Assembly (NCBI GenBank): GCA_003402345.1
Contig: QFXH01000009.1
Coordinates: 1-64,000, forward strand
DNA: 64,000 nucleotides
Origin: Candidatus Nitrotoga sp. MKT
GTDB taxonomy: Bacteria > Pseudomonadota > Gammaproteobacteria > Burkholderiales > Gallionellaceae
Direction: 5' to 3'
The notes below the pieces were generated by a model. It did not search any database and was not told where the DNA came from. It worked only from the letters and a program-made list of their open reading frames with translations. Shown piece after piece: positions 16,293 to 25,269 of the stretch; position 1 is the first letter of the stretch; every line of letters begins with the position of its first letter. Both the position numbers and the translations under genes were made by a program.

Positions 16293-17825
16293 TCACGGGG
16301 GGAGTCGAGATATCCTGGTCGTATATTTATGATTGAAATTGCCACCGTAGGTTGCCAAAATTCCGGGTGCCGCATTTTGGTTGATAAAATCTTGCACCAT
16401 GAATCCAACGGTAGGCAAACCGAAATACGTGTCGCCATTATTACTCGTTAATGAATGGGCAGCTTGGCTATGAATAACACTATTACCATCAGTTTGGCCA
16501 TTGACGACAGGTCTATCGACAGAGTTAAACGACATAGGTAACCAGCCATGCTCGAAAATAACCGGAACAAGGACTTCGTTGCCCGATCCCAGCACATGAG
16601 CATTGTTGAACGTTACAACGTTCGTTTCCCAGCAAAGCCTTGTGCCGCCGTCTGGAGGCGGCACACCTTCAGCATACGTGACTTTCCCACCTTCACGGTT
16701 CCATGTGTCAGGAGGGGTGGTCGACAAACCGAAAATTTGCTCGCATGCGCCATTACGCCAGGAATTACCATTACCCCAAAACTTGCTGGTGAAAGGACTA
16801 AACAATTGAGTGGCGTCTTTCGTTAATGATGAGTTATGCACCGGAACATTGTATCGTTTGGTCGGCATCGTTATCACCCAGTCAGTGCCAGACAGGGTTG
16901 CGCTGTCCAAAACATACTCGTTGATAATATTGTCGTGCATCAGCAGCGCACTAACAGCATCGCTGCCTTTATTCCAGGAGCTTGAAACGACACTGCCCTC
17001 GTAGAGCACCAAGCTAGTATGCTCTGCGGAAGTCATATCCGGGTAACTGTTGCCCGGATAATTCCAAATATTCTCGGCTAGCGATGGAGAAAAAGCCTCC
17101 AGCACAACTGGGGCATAGCCATAATCCGTACCGCCTGCAACGTTGACCAAGGAGGCTGTGCCTGACAATCCACCGGTTGCCTTGAAGGCTCTTGCCGATT
17201 GGCCACCTACTATCAATGTGCTAGTAACGCCCATGTCCATGGTTGCAGCCTGAACCACTGCACAATTAGCGGGCACCCCACTTGCGTGTGTTATTGCCGC
17301 GTTGATCGCGGTATTCGTGATCGTGCCCATTTCGATAATCTCAAAATAGCCTTCACGAGTACGGTCAAGTGAAGTCGTCGCGCCATCTCCACCACTTCCC
17401 TTAATACCTTCCAGCGTAGGGCCCGAATAGGCGAAGTTCACGAAATTCTTGCCGTCCGCAGGGATCGCAGGAGCAGTGCAGGACTTGTCGGCGGTAACGA
17501 GCTTTGCACCGTCAGCCGTGTTGACAACCGCAGCAGTCCAAATGTCGTATGGAGCGAGATAAACGCTAAGACTAAGCACTTCACGGCCATTCTTGCCTTC
17601 ATAGAAACGAACTCTTAAAGCCTTGGACAAAGCAGTCGTGTTCAGTACGGACAGATAGGTGTCATTTCCGGCACGCGTGGTGTAGTACGGGTAAATCAGA
17701 ACCTGACCCTGACCATCGTCACTTAGGTGTACAGCAGCACTTGCTGTGCCTGCAATACCAGCCGAGCCTATCGCTGCGATCAAAGCAAGAGTCAGTGAGC
17801 TTCTTTTAAATTTATGCGTTGACAT
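16293..17825 (-). CDS. Secreted protein of unknown function, paralogue 2
   Basis: A 510-residue tandem paralogue of the next gene downstream. Its signal peptide ends TASAA before VHLSDDGQG. Shared stretches include SLDRTREGYFEIIEMGTITN, VLDSATLSGTDWVITMPTKR and GDTYFGLPTVGFMVQDFINQ. The central block around residues 370-440 differs from paralogue 1 in length and sequence (here rich in Gly, Pro and Asn). GAGGAAA lies 7 bases before ATG 17825, whereas the alternative start at 17876 has none. Spacing to the downstream copy is 51 bases, so they are probably co-transcribed. Confidence 0.85.
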   Translation of the reverse strand: MSTHKFKRSSLTLALIAAIGSAGIAGTASAAVHLSDDGQGQVLIYPYYTTRAGNDTYLSVLNTTALSKALRVRFYEGKNGREVLSLSVYLAPYDIWTAAVVNTADGAKLVTADKSCTAPAIPADGKNFVNFAYSGPTLEGIKGSGGDGATTSLDRTREGYFEIIEMGTITNTAINAAITHASGVPANCAVVQAATMDMGVTSTLIVGGQSARAFKATGGLSGTASLVNVAGGTDYGYAPVVLEAFSPSLAENIWNYPGNSYPDMTSAEHTSLVLYEGSVVSSSWNKGSDAVSALLMHDNIINEYVLDSATLSGTDWVITMPTKRYNVPVHNSSLTKDATQLFSPFTSKFWGNGNSWRNGACEQIFGLSTTPPDTWNREGGKVTYAEGVPPPDGGTRLCWETNVVTFNNAHVLGSGNEVLVPVIFEHGWLPMSFNSVDRPVVNGQTDGNSVIHSQAAHSLTSNNGDTYFGLPTVGFMVQDFINQNAAPGILATYGGNFNHKYTTRISRLPP

Positions 17826-18158
17826 TAAGTTTCCTCTATTTTTAAACACCACCGCTACAGTTTGACTGCTTGACACCTTTATAAATAACTATTACTGGTT
17901 CTGTCACGGTAACTCAAGATGTTGACTGCATTGGTTGTGTCCCATTGATTTGCTTCTTCAACATGGAGTGTCCTTGGCATTATGAGAAAAGGCGAGCATA
18001 ACCCTGATTTGAAAAGCCTGCCCCGGCAGACCGTTTGGCACAGGCATCATCGTCAAGAATAGACTTGCAAGTATCGGTCGACTTTACCTTCTCTATACTG
18101 GCCATTGGGCTTTACAGGCCGACCTTCGGCAAGAGTGGCAAGCCCTTGTTGCAACGGA

Positions 18159-20300
18159 TCAAAACGGTGAGAACGGCGCTCCCTGATTGACAATAGAAAA
18201 CCCGCCAGCGTTAAGCGTGGTGGCAAATGCCCCCGCGCCAATGTTGCTGATTTCTGAAGTGGACTGCTGAACACCGCCATCGTCGTTGCGCCGGATATGA
18301 TCATCATAGGTTGCTGGACCGAGTGCGATCCAATGGGTATAGATTTCCCATGATTGGCGCCAATTCTGCTGACCCAATGCCAAATCGTTATTCGTGAAGC
18401 TTGCCCCACCATTGCCAATCAGGGTCAACGTAGGCGCCGAAAGGATGGCGCCCACGTTTGTCCCAGTATTGAAGTTCTGCAAAGTCAGCGTGCTACCTGA
18501 AATTACATGTGGCCTGAATGCCGGTGCCCCCCCGACATACCGTTGGCGTTGGACCCAGTCCTTAGACCAGTACTGAATTTCATAGTTGTCGGGGAAACTA
18601 TAGTAAGCGTTAGTACTGGTATTGGTGTCGGAACCGGTGCTAGATTGATACCACTCTCGTGTATCGCCACCTGGAGTTTCGTTGCGCAGGGTGGCCGCGA
18701 TGATGGTGATATTGCCGAAAGCATTGACATAACTGTTATTGGTAAAGCTGGCTGCAGTAATGGAGATACCGCCACCGGTGGAGCTGAGCGTGCCAAGTGG
18801 GGCGCTCAGGGTGGCGGCGTTAACAAAACTGCCAGGCGTACTGATGGTCAATTGGTTGCTGCCAGCCAGAGCCCCTTCGTTGGTCATGTTGCCTGTTGTG
18901 GTCAGGCTCATCTGTCCTTGGGCAGAAAAACTTCCTGTGGTGGTGTTGTCCATGCTTGCGGCGTTAACCGTGATATCACCCGCACCCGTTATCGTTCCGT
19001 TGTTTGTAAAGGCACCGCTCAAAACCACACTTGCCGCCCCGCTCGTTGCGGCCAACGCCACCGAGGCCGGGCTTTGTACCAAGAAAGTACTCGCATCAAT
19101 CGCGCAATTCGTGATTGAAACGGTACCGGTGGTGAAAACAATGCCTGCCGAACCATTGCCTTTCAGTGTCGAAAAACCCGGCCCAACGCTGCTTAGCGTG
19201 ATGCTGCTCGACAGACTCAAATCACTGCCGGAAAATGTCAGTGTTTCGGCAGGAGCAATCAAGGTGTGTGCACCATTACATTCGCCTGGTGTCGCTCCCG
19301 AAGATGTATTCGTGTTAGATGCAACAATGGCTTCCCGCAGTGTGCATAAGCCATCGTTAGCGCTGGTATCGGAGGTGTTGGTGATGATGGTAGTGCCGCT
19401 GGCAACGCCGGTCATTGTCTTTAATCCGCTGATTGCAGAAACACCATCGGTGACCTCAGTGGCGATAGTGAAGGCTCCGCTGAAATTCGCAGTCGGCGTA
19501 AACGTCACACCTGCCAACAAGGTGTTCACGTCGGCGATTGGACCAGTCGCAGTCCATATCCCTGTACCAGCAGCATAGGTCGAAGTGACAGTCCCAGCGC
19601 TGGCCGTCGTCAGGCTGCCAAATGCAGCATTGGAGAGAGTCAATTTTGCCGTGACATTCGCGCTGTCAACGTCGCTAACGACAATGTTAGTCAAATTGAG
19701 GGGGGATTGCTCAGTGTATGTTTCCGCTGCAGAAAGGTTTGTAGCAGATGGTGGTTGATTAACAGTTGCACACGCTGCGCCAGCAAATTTGATATGGCAA
19801 CTTTGACCGTTCGCCACGCCAAGCCCAACTTTGCATGGCGATATGCTCGGTGTTGTGAGATTACAGCCGGGCTGATCGCTGTTCGATATTGCATAGATGA
19901 ATTGGGTAACGCCCGAGGTATTCACCACGGAATACTCAATTGCCGCTGCGGTGTAAGGATGGGTTGTCCCACCTCCTGAAACGCTCATGTCAAACGAAGC
20001 ACCACCGATTGCAAATGCGTCAATAGCCCATTTTCCAGATAACCCAATACAACTACAGGCAATAGTTAACGCCATCAAGCCCGCGAACAGATGTCCCTTT
20101 CGATGGTTGCGCAGTGCCCGATATGCTAGAACCGCGAGAATCACTGACAGTATTAGTATCATGGGTTTCGACAGGGTCGGAATATTGGCTACAGGCGGTG
20201 TCGGACCATAGCTTATCGAAGCGGCGAACGTACTGGCAGTACCTAGGCAGGCGGTCACTCCAAGGAAAAGTCGTTTGGTGCACGTAGTATTGAGTCGCAT
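18159..20300 (-). CDS. Mosaic surface protein with exosortase-H mid-protein motif
   Basis: A 713-residue protein. A signal peptide (1-27) is followed by IPTLS (40-44), a membrane span (45-60) and a basic RALRNHRKG. This is the arrangement of substrates cut mid-protein by exosortase H (XrtH), and a second hydrophobic span follows (70-88). Next come a choice-of-anchor-like stretch (100-180), a cadherin-like stretch (185-300), a CSLREA-type motif CTLREA (319-324), and hemagglutinin-type beta repeats (about 400-550) with the LRNETPGGDTREW motif of filamentous haemagglutinin-like adhesins. The C-terminus (GAPFSPF) looks abrupt for an adhesin. A different frame stays open for about 36 more residues (to 18053), so a frameshift truncation is possible. 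No exosortase gene is in the window. Confidence 0.8.
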   Translation of the reverse strand: MRLNTTCTKRLFLGVTACLGTASTFAASISYGPTPPVANIPTLSKPMILILSVILAVLAYRALRNHRKGHLFAGLMALTIACSCIGLSGKWAIDAFAIGGASFDMSVSGGGTTHPYTAAAIEYSVVNTSGVTQFIYAISNSDQPGCNLTTPSISPCKVGLGVANGQSCHIKFAGAACATVNQPPSATNLSAAETYTEQSPLNLTNIVVSDVDSANVTAKLTLSNAAFGSLTTASAGTVTSTYAAGTGIWTATGPIADVNTLLAGVTFTPTANFSGAFTIATEVTDGVSAISGLKTMTGVASGTTIITNTSDTSANDGLCTLREAIVASNTNTSSGATPGECNGAHTLIAPAETLTFSGSDLSLSSSITLSSVGPGFSTLKGNGSAGIVFTTGTVSITNCAIDASTFLVQSPASVALAATSGAASVVLSGAFTNNGTITGAGDITVNAASMDNTTTGSFSAQGQMSLTTTGNMTNEGALAGSNQLTISTPGSFVNAATLSAPLGTLSSTGGGISITAASFTNNSYVNAFGNITIIAATLRNETPGGDTREWYQSSTGSDTNTSTNAYYSFPDNYEIQYWSKDWVQRQRYVGGAPAFRPHVISGSTLTLQNFNTGTNVGAILSAPTLTLIGNGGASFTNNDLALGQQNWRQSWEIYTHWIALGPATYDDHIRRNDDGGVQQSTSEISNIGAGAFATTLNAGGFSIVNQGAPFSPF

Positions 20301-20578
20301 TTGAATTAGTGATTGACACCGTATACAAGAAATGAGTGGGAGGAAAAGCTTTTCTCAGAAGGCCGTTTCATTGTGGATGGAAACAAGCCACATTGAATTG
20401 CAGACAATTAGCGTTTCAGATTTTCCATGGCCGCTGTGCAAATTTACACCTAGCGTTCTTTTTTATTGGCGACGCAAATTTCGCTGCTGAAATAACAACA
20501 CTGATAGCAATTTCAATAACTTAGGTTATGATATACTCGTTTCGAACAGCGGTCAACCCACACAAAAATCTTCACTAA

Positions 20579-20824
20579 TCCCGAAGCAATGCTCTGCCTG
20601 TACGATGCCCCACGACTATTTTAATATTTGCTTCTCGTGAGGGTGATTTCCGATTTGTGGAGTATGGCGGACGCAGATCGATTCTATTCAAAATTATTTA
20701 TCGAGCAGGCGATCTTCATATTCGTAAGATAGCAGATGGCTCGATCTGGCTGTTTACCGGATGGATGGCTCAAGGGACAATGAGAGCCTTGCCGCATACG
20801 AGTGTTATTTTGTTATATGAATGA
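20579..20824 (+). pseudogene. Start-less ORF, possible gene remnant
   Basis: An open frame of 81 codons runs from just after a TAA (20576-20578) to TGA (20822-20824) but has no ATG, and its only GTG is about 80 bases in without a ribosome binding site. The translation is protein-like, with alternating hydrophobic and charged residues (FRFVEYGGRRSILFKIIYR, then GDLHIRKIADGSIWLFTGWM). I do not recognise the family. It may be the 3' remnant of a decayed gene. The rest of the 20301-20917 gap shows nothing I can support. Confidence 0.35.
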
Positions 20825-20917
20825 ATAAGAAACCAAATCTGTTATGTGTGTGAACCTCTATAAGCTGGATCAGCACGGAATCCCGGCTAGCCAAAAACGG
20901 AACTGCTGCGCCATTTC

Positions 20918-21532
20918 TCAACACGACCTGTTATCCTCTCCCCACCGCTTCACTAACCTATGCTCCACGCCCAAGTGATCCAGTATTTTTGCCACCACAA
21001 AATCTACCAAATCTTGAACACTTTGCGGGTGATAATAAAAACCCGGATTGGGTGGCAGGATGACCGCACCGGCATGGCTCAGCTTGAGCATATTTTCCAG
21101 ATGGATGGCGGAAAACGGGGTTTCACGCGGCACTAAAATCAACGGGCGCTTCTCCTTGAGCATGACGTCGGCTGCACGGGTGATGAGGTCGTCGCTTAAC
21201 CCCGCCGCCACCGCCGCCAGTGTACCCATAGTGCAAGGGCAAATTACCATCGCATCGCCAGGATTGGAGCCTGAGGCCATGGGAGCAAACCAGTCATCAC
21301 GTCCAAATACGCGTAACTCACCGCTGACTTTGCCAAGCCGTTCCGCCAAGATTTTTTCCGCATCTTGCGGACGGTTGGGTAACACGAAATCCAACTCTTG
21401 TTTGGCGACTATTTGTGCCGCTTGTGAGTAGACCAGGTGGACGCGCTGGCCGCCTTGAAGCAGGCACTCAAGCAGCCGCATGGCGTAGGGTAAACCGGAT
21501 GCGCCGGTTAGGGCGAGTACGATAGTTTTCAT
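20918..21532 (-). CDS. ubiX: Flavin prenyltransferase UbiX
   Basis: A 204-residue Rossmann-like flavoprotein that prenylates FMN to make the prFMN cofactor of UbiD. Motifs seen are ALTGASGLPYAMRLL (FMN phosphate binding), VICPCTMGTLAAVAAGLSDD and LVPRETPFSAIHLENMLKL. Its partner ubiD is in the same window but in a separate locus (46163-47626). It is the last gene after the Gx transporter gene, separated by 7 bases. Confidence 0.95.
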   Translation of the reverse strand: MKTIVLALTGASGLPYAMRLLECLLQGGQRVHLVYSQAAQIVAKQELDFVLPNRPQDAEKILAERLGKVSGELRVFGRDDWFAPMASGSNPGDAMVICPCTMGTLAAVAAGLSDDLITRAADVMLKEKRPLILVPRETPFSAIHLENMLKLSHAGAVILPPNPGFYYHPQSVQDLVDFVVAKILDHLGVEHRLVKRWGEDNRSC

Positions 21533-21539
21533 GTGCTTT

Positions 21540-22085
21540 TCAACCAGTCAATTTTGGCGTTTCGGGCCCAGTGTTTGGCGCATTCAAGTAGTGTGCCGCG
21601 ATCAGGCCATTTACTGTACCAAACAACAGTGCTGCCGTAGCAAAGATAGGGATTAAGTAAGCCAACCCAGTATGCGGAATAAGCCAGAAATACACCAATA
21701 ATAATTGGCCAGCAATGTGTGCGAATGCGCCGAAGATACTGTGGGTGACCGGGCCGAACCAGCGCGCCGGTAAATACTGGCTGATACCCAATATGGAGAT
21801 GCTGCATAGCGCGCCACTTACGCTGAGAAAAAATCCAGGCGTAAGAAAACTCCCCATAAGCAAGCTGCCCGCCAGTACCCGCAGCAGCGATACCCATGCC
21901 GCCATGCGCCAGCCGTAGCGTGTAAGCACAATGAGGGTGACGATGTTAGCCAAACCAGGTTTTACGCCCGGCAACGGCGAGGGAATGGCTGCTTCCAGCA
22001 TGGACAAGCCCATCGCCAATGCCGCCATGCGCGCGATGTGATGATCCGCTGCGGTAGTTTCGAGTTTAATAATTGAGGCTGTCAT
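21540..22085 (-). CDS. Gx-type transporter family membrane protein
   Basis: A 181-residue polytopic protein with about five hydrophobic segments, including the conserved LSMLEAAIPSPLPGVKPGLA motif of the Hpre_diP_synt_I/Gx transporter family (once called heptaprenyl diphosphate synthase component I). ATG 22085 starts inside the end of the NusG-domain-II gene (20-base overlap), so the two are coupled. In other genomes this pair accompanies Rnf/ApbE-like flavin or electron-transfer genes. The substrate is unknown. Confidence 0.82.
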   Translation of the reverse strand: MTASIIKLETTAADHHIARMAALAMGLSMLEAAIPSPLPGVKPGLANIVTLIVLTRYGWRMAAWVSLLRVLAGSLLMGSFLTPGFFLSVSGALCSISILGISQYLPARWFGPVTHSIFGAFAHIAGQLLLVYFWLIPHTGLAYLIPIFATAALLFGTVNGLIAAHYLNAPNTGPETPKLTG

Positions 22086-22440
22086 AACGCTTACCCCTGC
22101 CACTCAATTCAACGCTAACCTGGTTGGGCAGGCAGATGGCAATTTCGCCCGCTTGCTTCAACCAACCTTGATGCACACAATATTGACGCGGGCTGGGGTC
22201 GGAGGCGATGCGCGCCTGCCGGTTATGTATGGCAATCTGGCTAATGCCGAGCGGACCGGGCACAGAAATAATTTGGTTACGGGATAGCGGCACTTCGCTG
22301 AATATTTTGCCGCTGCTACGAATGATCGCCTTGTCCGCCGCGCCGCCTTGCCATAAAGCAACAGTGACCCATGCAACGCAAAACACACCGAACAACAACA
22401 CCATCCAATCGCCTATCTTTATGGGCGCCAATGACAGCAT
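22066..22440 (-). CDS. NusG domain II-containing protein
   Basis: A 124-residue protein with one N-terminal membrane anchor (WMVLLFGVFCVAWVTVALW) and a compact C-terminal NusG domain II-type fold (about 40-120, GPLGISQIAIHNRQARIASD, CVHQGWLKQAGEIAICLPN). It is not the transcription factor NusG. Its partner is the downstream Gx transporter gene, which it overlaps. Function is unknown; an extracytoplasmic cofactor or redox role is inferred from known neighbourhoods. Confidence 0.82.
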   Translation of the reverse strand: MLSLAPIKIGDWMVLLFGVFCVAWVTVALWQGGAADKAIIRSSGKIFSEVPLSRNQIISVPGPLGISQIAIHNRQARIASDPSPRQYCVHQGWLKQAGEIAICLPNQVSVELSGRGKRYDSLNY

Positions 22441-22600
22441 AATTATTGATCGTGAATAGCAATGCTAAGCAACATTCCGCTATTCCCGCACTGAAAAACA
22501 TTTAGTGCGGATAAATCAAAGTTGCTCTGGAAAGCCTGAATTGGCTCCTGTACGAAAATGGCAGTCACTGTAATGAAATTTGTCATAAATTATACAAAAA

Positions 22601-23470
22601 TCAATACGTGCTACCGAGTTCACGGTGGCGTAGCAGCACCTGTTGTTGCAATTTAAAACAACGCGCAAGCTTTTCCACCAAGTACACCGAGCGATGTTGG
22701 CCACCTGTGCAACCAATAGCGACGGTGAGGTAGCTTCGGTTATCAGCGATGAAACAGGGCAGCCAGCTTTCGACAAAAACGCGGATGTCTTCACACATTT
22801 TTTGTACATTTTGGTTGCGTTCGAGAAACTCAATGACCGCCGCATCGCGCCCGGTTAATGGCCGCAACACGGGGTCGTAATGTGGATTAGGTAGGCAGCG
22901 CACGTCGAACACTAAATCGGCATCGAACGGAATACCATTCTTAAAACCAAAGGATTGGAACAGCAGGGTAATCCTTGCGCGGTCAACCCCCTTAAAATCT
23001 TTAACCCAAGCACGCAGGGCATTAGCGCCAAGCTCACTGGTATCAATACGATGGCCGATGTTGCTAATCTCGGCGAGCATTTCACGCTCGAGTTGCACGC
23101 ACTCAGGTAACGTAAGTCCTTCGTTGGTCTGATCCGGCGGTAGGGCGTTACGCAGCGGATGGCGGCGACGCGTCTCAGAAAAACGTTTCACCAACGTATC
23201 GGTCTGCGCATCAAGGAAGAGCAGGTGCACATCTATACCCTGTTGCTTAAGTTGTTCAATATAGTGCGGCAGTTGTTTCACGCTGTCGCCACTACGCACG
23301 TCTATACTGACAGCAATGCGTGTGTTACCCGTCTGATGCAGATTTTCCATTAGGACGGGCAACAATGCAGAAGGCAGATTGTCCACACAATAATAGCCGC
23401 TGTCTTCCAGCGCCTTAAGCGCCACGCTTTTTCCCGAACCGGAAAGGCCGCTGATCAGAAATAATTGCAT
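22601..23470 (-). CDS. rapZ: RNase adapter protein RapZ
   Basis: A 289-residue nucleotide-binding protein. Walker A GLSGSGKS lies at residues 8-15, and [20 protein letters not shown] and [16 protein letters not shown] are family signatures. The C-terminal domain has [17 protein letters not shown]. In E. coli RapZ directs RNase E to the sRNA GlmZ and so controls GlmS; in betaproteobacteria the target is less clear. It lies 3 bases after hprK at the end of the ptsN-hprK-rapZ group. Confidence 0.96.
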   Translation of the reverse strand: MQLFLISGLSGSGKSVALKALEDSGYYCVDNLPSALLPVLMENLHQTGNTRIAVSIDVRSGDSVKQLPHYIEQLKQQGIDVHLLFLDAQTDTLVKRFSETRRRHPLRNALPPDQTNEGLTLPECVQLEREMLAEISNIGHRIDTSELGANALRAWVKDFKGVDRARITLLFQSFGFKNGIPFDADLVFDVRCLPNPHYDPVLRPLTGRDAAVIEFLERNQNVQKMCEDIRVFVESWLPCFIADNRSYLTVAIGCTGGQHRSVYLVEKLARCFKLQQQVLLRHRELGSTY

Positions 23471-23473
23471 GAT

Positions 23474-24412
23474 CTATTGTTCCTGCATTTGCTGTTCGTG
23501 GCGACTGATAAATTCTTGCATACTGTCGATACCGCGTTGCTGTAGCACAAAATTACGCGCAGCCGCTTCTACCAGTACCGCAAGGTTACGCCCGGCCATA
23601 ACCGGGATGCTTACCGTGCTGATCTTTACGCCAAGGATTTCCTGATGGCTAGCCGCTAACGGCAAACGTTCCAAATGGGAAAGATCGCCACGTAAAGGGC
23701 GCTGCAAATGTACGATGAGTTTTAAACTTTTTTTGCGCCGCACCGCAGTCTCGCCAAACATGGTGCGAATATTAAGCACTCCCAGACCTCGCACTTCGAG
23801 GAAATCACGCAATAGTTCCGGACAGCGTCCTTCCAAGGTTTCTGGAGAAATACGGTACAGCTCAGTGATATCGTCCGCCACTAAGCCGTTACCACGCGTG
23901 ATAAGTTCCAGTCCCAGCTCACTCTTGCCTATTCCGCTATCACCGGTAATCAGTACCCCTACCCCAAGCACGTCGAGAAACACACCATGGCGCACGGTCG
24001 ATTCCGCTAACGCTTTGACAATGTAATGGCGCACGAGCCACATCAAATGTACGCTGGGCAGAGGTGAACGGAACAGCGGTGTATGTGTGCGGTTAGCGTA
24101 AACGATCAACTCTTGCGGGATCTTGTCCGTACCAGCCACGATCAGGCATAGCGTACCACCGCGTTCAAGTTGCGACAGCGCCTCTGTGACCGCGATAGAT
24201 GAAAGCCCTTGAAGATGGTCAACTTCAGTTTCACTCAATACCTGCACCCAATTCGGGTGGATAAAATTAAGGTGACCAATCAAACCCTTGTTAGAGACAC
24301 TAACTAAATCACTATCCAGTATTTTCGCAGCGCCATTCGCTCCAGCGACCCAGCTCAATGCCAGCTGCTCTTGTTTGTCCTCGAACAGCTGTTGGATATT
24401 GACCTGTGCCAT
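23474..24412 (-). CDS. hprK: HPr kinase/phosphorylase
   Basis: A 312-residue bifunctional enzyme that phosphorylates and dephosphorylates HPr on serine. The P-loop GDSGIGKS is at residues 157-164, and the HprK signature LEVRGLGVLNIRTMFG follows at about residue 205. The N-terminal domain is complete. It lies between ptsN and rapZ. No HPr or enzyme I gene is in the window, so its partner must be encoded elsewhere; such incomplete regulatory PTS sets are common in betaproteobacteria. Confidence 0.95.
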   Translation of the reverse strand: MAQVNIQQLFEDKQEQLALSWVAGANGAAKILDSDLVSVSNKGLIGHLNFIHPNWVQVLSETEVDHLQGLSSIAVTEALSQLERGGTLCLIVAGTDKIPQELIVYANRTHTPLFRSPLPSVHLMWLVRHYIVKALAESTVRHGVFLDVLGVGVLITGDSGIGKSELGLELITRGNGLVADDITELYRISPETLEGRCPELLRDFLEVRGLGVLNIRTMFGETAVRRKKSLKLIVHLQRPLRGDLSHLERLPLAASHQEILGVKISTVSIPVMAGRNLAVLVEAAARNFVLQQRGIDSMQEFISRHEQQMQEQ

Positions 24413-24417
24413 TACGA

Positions 24418-24873
24418 TTACATCGCCCAGTTAGTAAACAATTGATGAATTACCGCTACATCATTGCTATTCTGTATTTGTTCGCGGAAAGTTTTATCAC
24501 TGAACATTTGCGCCAGTTCGCCGAGTAATTGCAAGTGCAAGTCGGTGGCCCGTTCCGGCACCAATAACACGAAAATCAGGTTGACCGGTTGACCATCCGG
24601 TGCGTCGAACGGAATCAATGCTTGCGTCTTGACGAAAGCGGCAACCGCATCCCGTAGGCCTTTAATACGGCCATGCGGAATAGCTACACTGTGGCCTAAG
24701 CCAGTTGAGCCGAGCTTCTCACGCGCAAACAGGCTATCGAATACTTGGCTACGTGCGATTTTCTGAGTGTTTTCAAATAACACCCCCACTCGTTCGAAAA
24801 CCCGTTTTTTACTTGTGGAATCGGCGTCCAGTATGACGTTCTCAGGGGGTAGGACTTTGCTGATCAGGTTCAT
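24418..24873 (-). CDS. ptsN: Nitrogen-regulatory PTS EIIA component
   Basis: A 151-residue EIIA(Ntr) domain protein. The phosphorylated histidine is His67 in HSVAIPHGRIKGL. It is a regulatory PTS protein rather than a sugar transporter part. It lies 5 bases upstream of hprK and is separated from hpf by a terminator hairpin, so it may have its own promoter or depend on read-through. Confidence 0.95.
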   Translation of the reverse strand: MNLISKVLPPENVILDADSTSKKRVFERVGVLFENTQKIARSQVFDSLFAREKLGSTGLGHSVAIPHGRIKGLRDAVAAFVKTQALIPFDAPDGQPVNLIFVLLVPERATDLHLQLLGELAQMFSDKTFREQIQNSNDVAVIHQLFTNWAM

Positions 24874-24887
24874 AATTCAAGCACGTC

Positions 24888-24919
24888 AAAAAAAGGAAGG
24901 GGCGGCTGTAAGCCGCCCC
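24888..24919 (-). terminator. Rho-independent terminator after hpf
   Basis: On the minus strand GGGGCGGC and GCCGCCCC (24912-24919 and 24899-24906) form a perfect 8-bp stem around a five-base loop, followed by a T-rich tract (complement of AAAAAAAGGAA at about 24888-24898). It sits between hpf and ptsN and would separate the lpt-rpoN-hpf transcript from ptsN-hprK-rapZ at least partly. Confidence 0.8.
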
Positions 24920-24929
24920 ATTATCATTC

Positions 24930-25253
24930 TTACTCCACTACAGTAGGATTACCGGTTTCATCATGGCGACGAGCGGCATGTTTTTCTTTATGCTTGATAA
25001 TTTGACGATCGAGTTTTTCGATCAGATTATCAATAGCGACATATAGGTTTGTATCATCACATTCCACAAAAATTGTCTTGCCACTTAAGTGAACGTTAGC
25101 CTCGGCCTTTTGTTTCAGCTTTTCCACCGAAAGAACGACATTAACATCAATCAAATTGTCGAAGTGACGTTTGATTTTTTCGATTTTGCTTACCACGTGC
25201 TCGCGAATAGCGGGGGTAATTTCCAAATGGCGTCCGCTGAGATTGAGGTTCAT
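24930..25253 (-). CDS. hpf: Ribosome hibernation promoting factor, short form
   Basis: A 107-residue HPF/YfiA-type protein that binds the 30S decoding region and promotes inactive ribosome dimers. It starts MNLNLSGRHLEITPAIREHV, and has the conserved YVAIDNLIEKLDRQIIKHKEK. It lacks the long-form C-terminal domain. AAGGAG precedes the ATG by 7 bases. It lies 16 bases downstream of rpoN, the usual arrangement. Confidence 0.95.
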   Translation of the reverse strand: MNLNLSGRHLEITPAIREHVVSKIEKIKRHFDNLIDVNVVLSVEKLKQKAEANVHLSGKTIFVECDDTNLYVAIDNLIEKLDRQIIKHKEKHAARRHDETGNPTVVE

Positions 25254-25269
25254 GGGCTGCTCCTTATGG

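Noticed and set aside
22486-22510. Hairpin CCGCACT...AGTGCGG between rapZ and the NusG-domain gene
   Set aside because: The stem is perfect, but the 11-base loop is long and no T-tract follows on either strand, so I could not call it a terminator.
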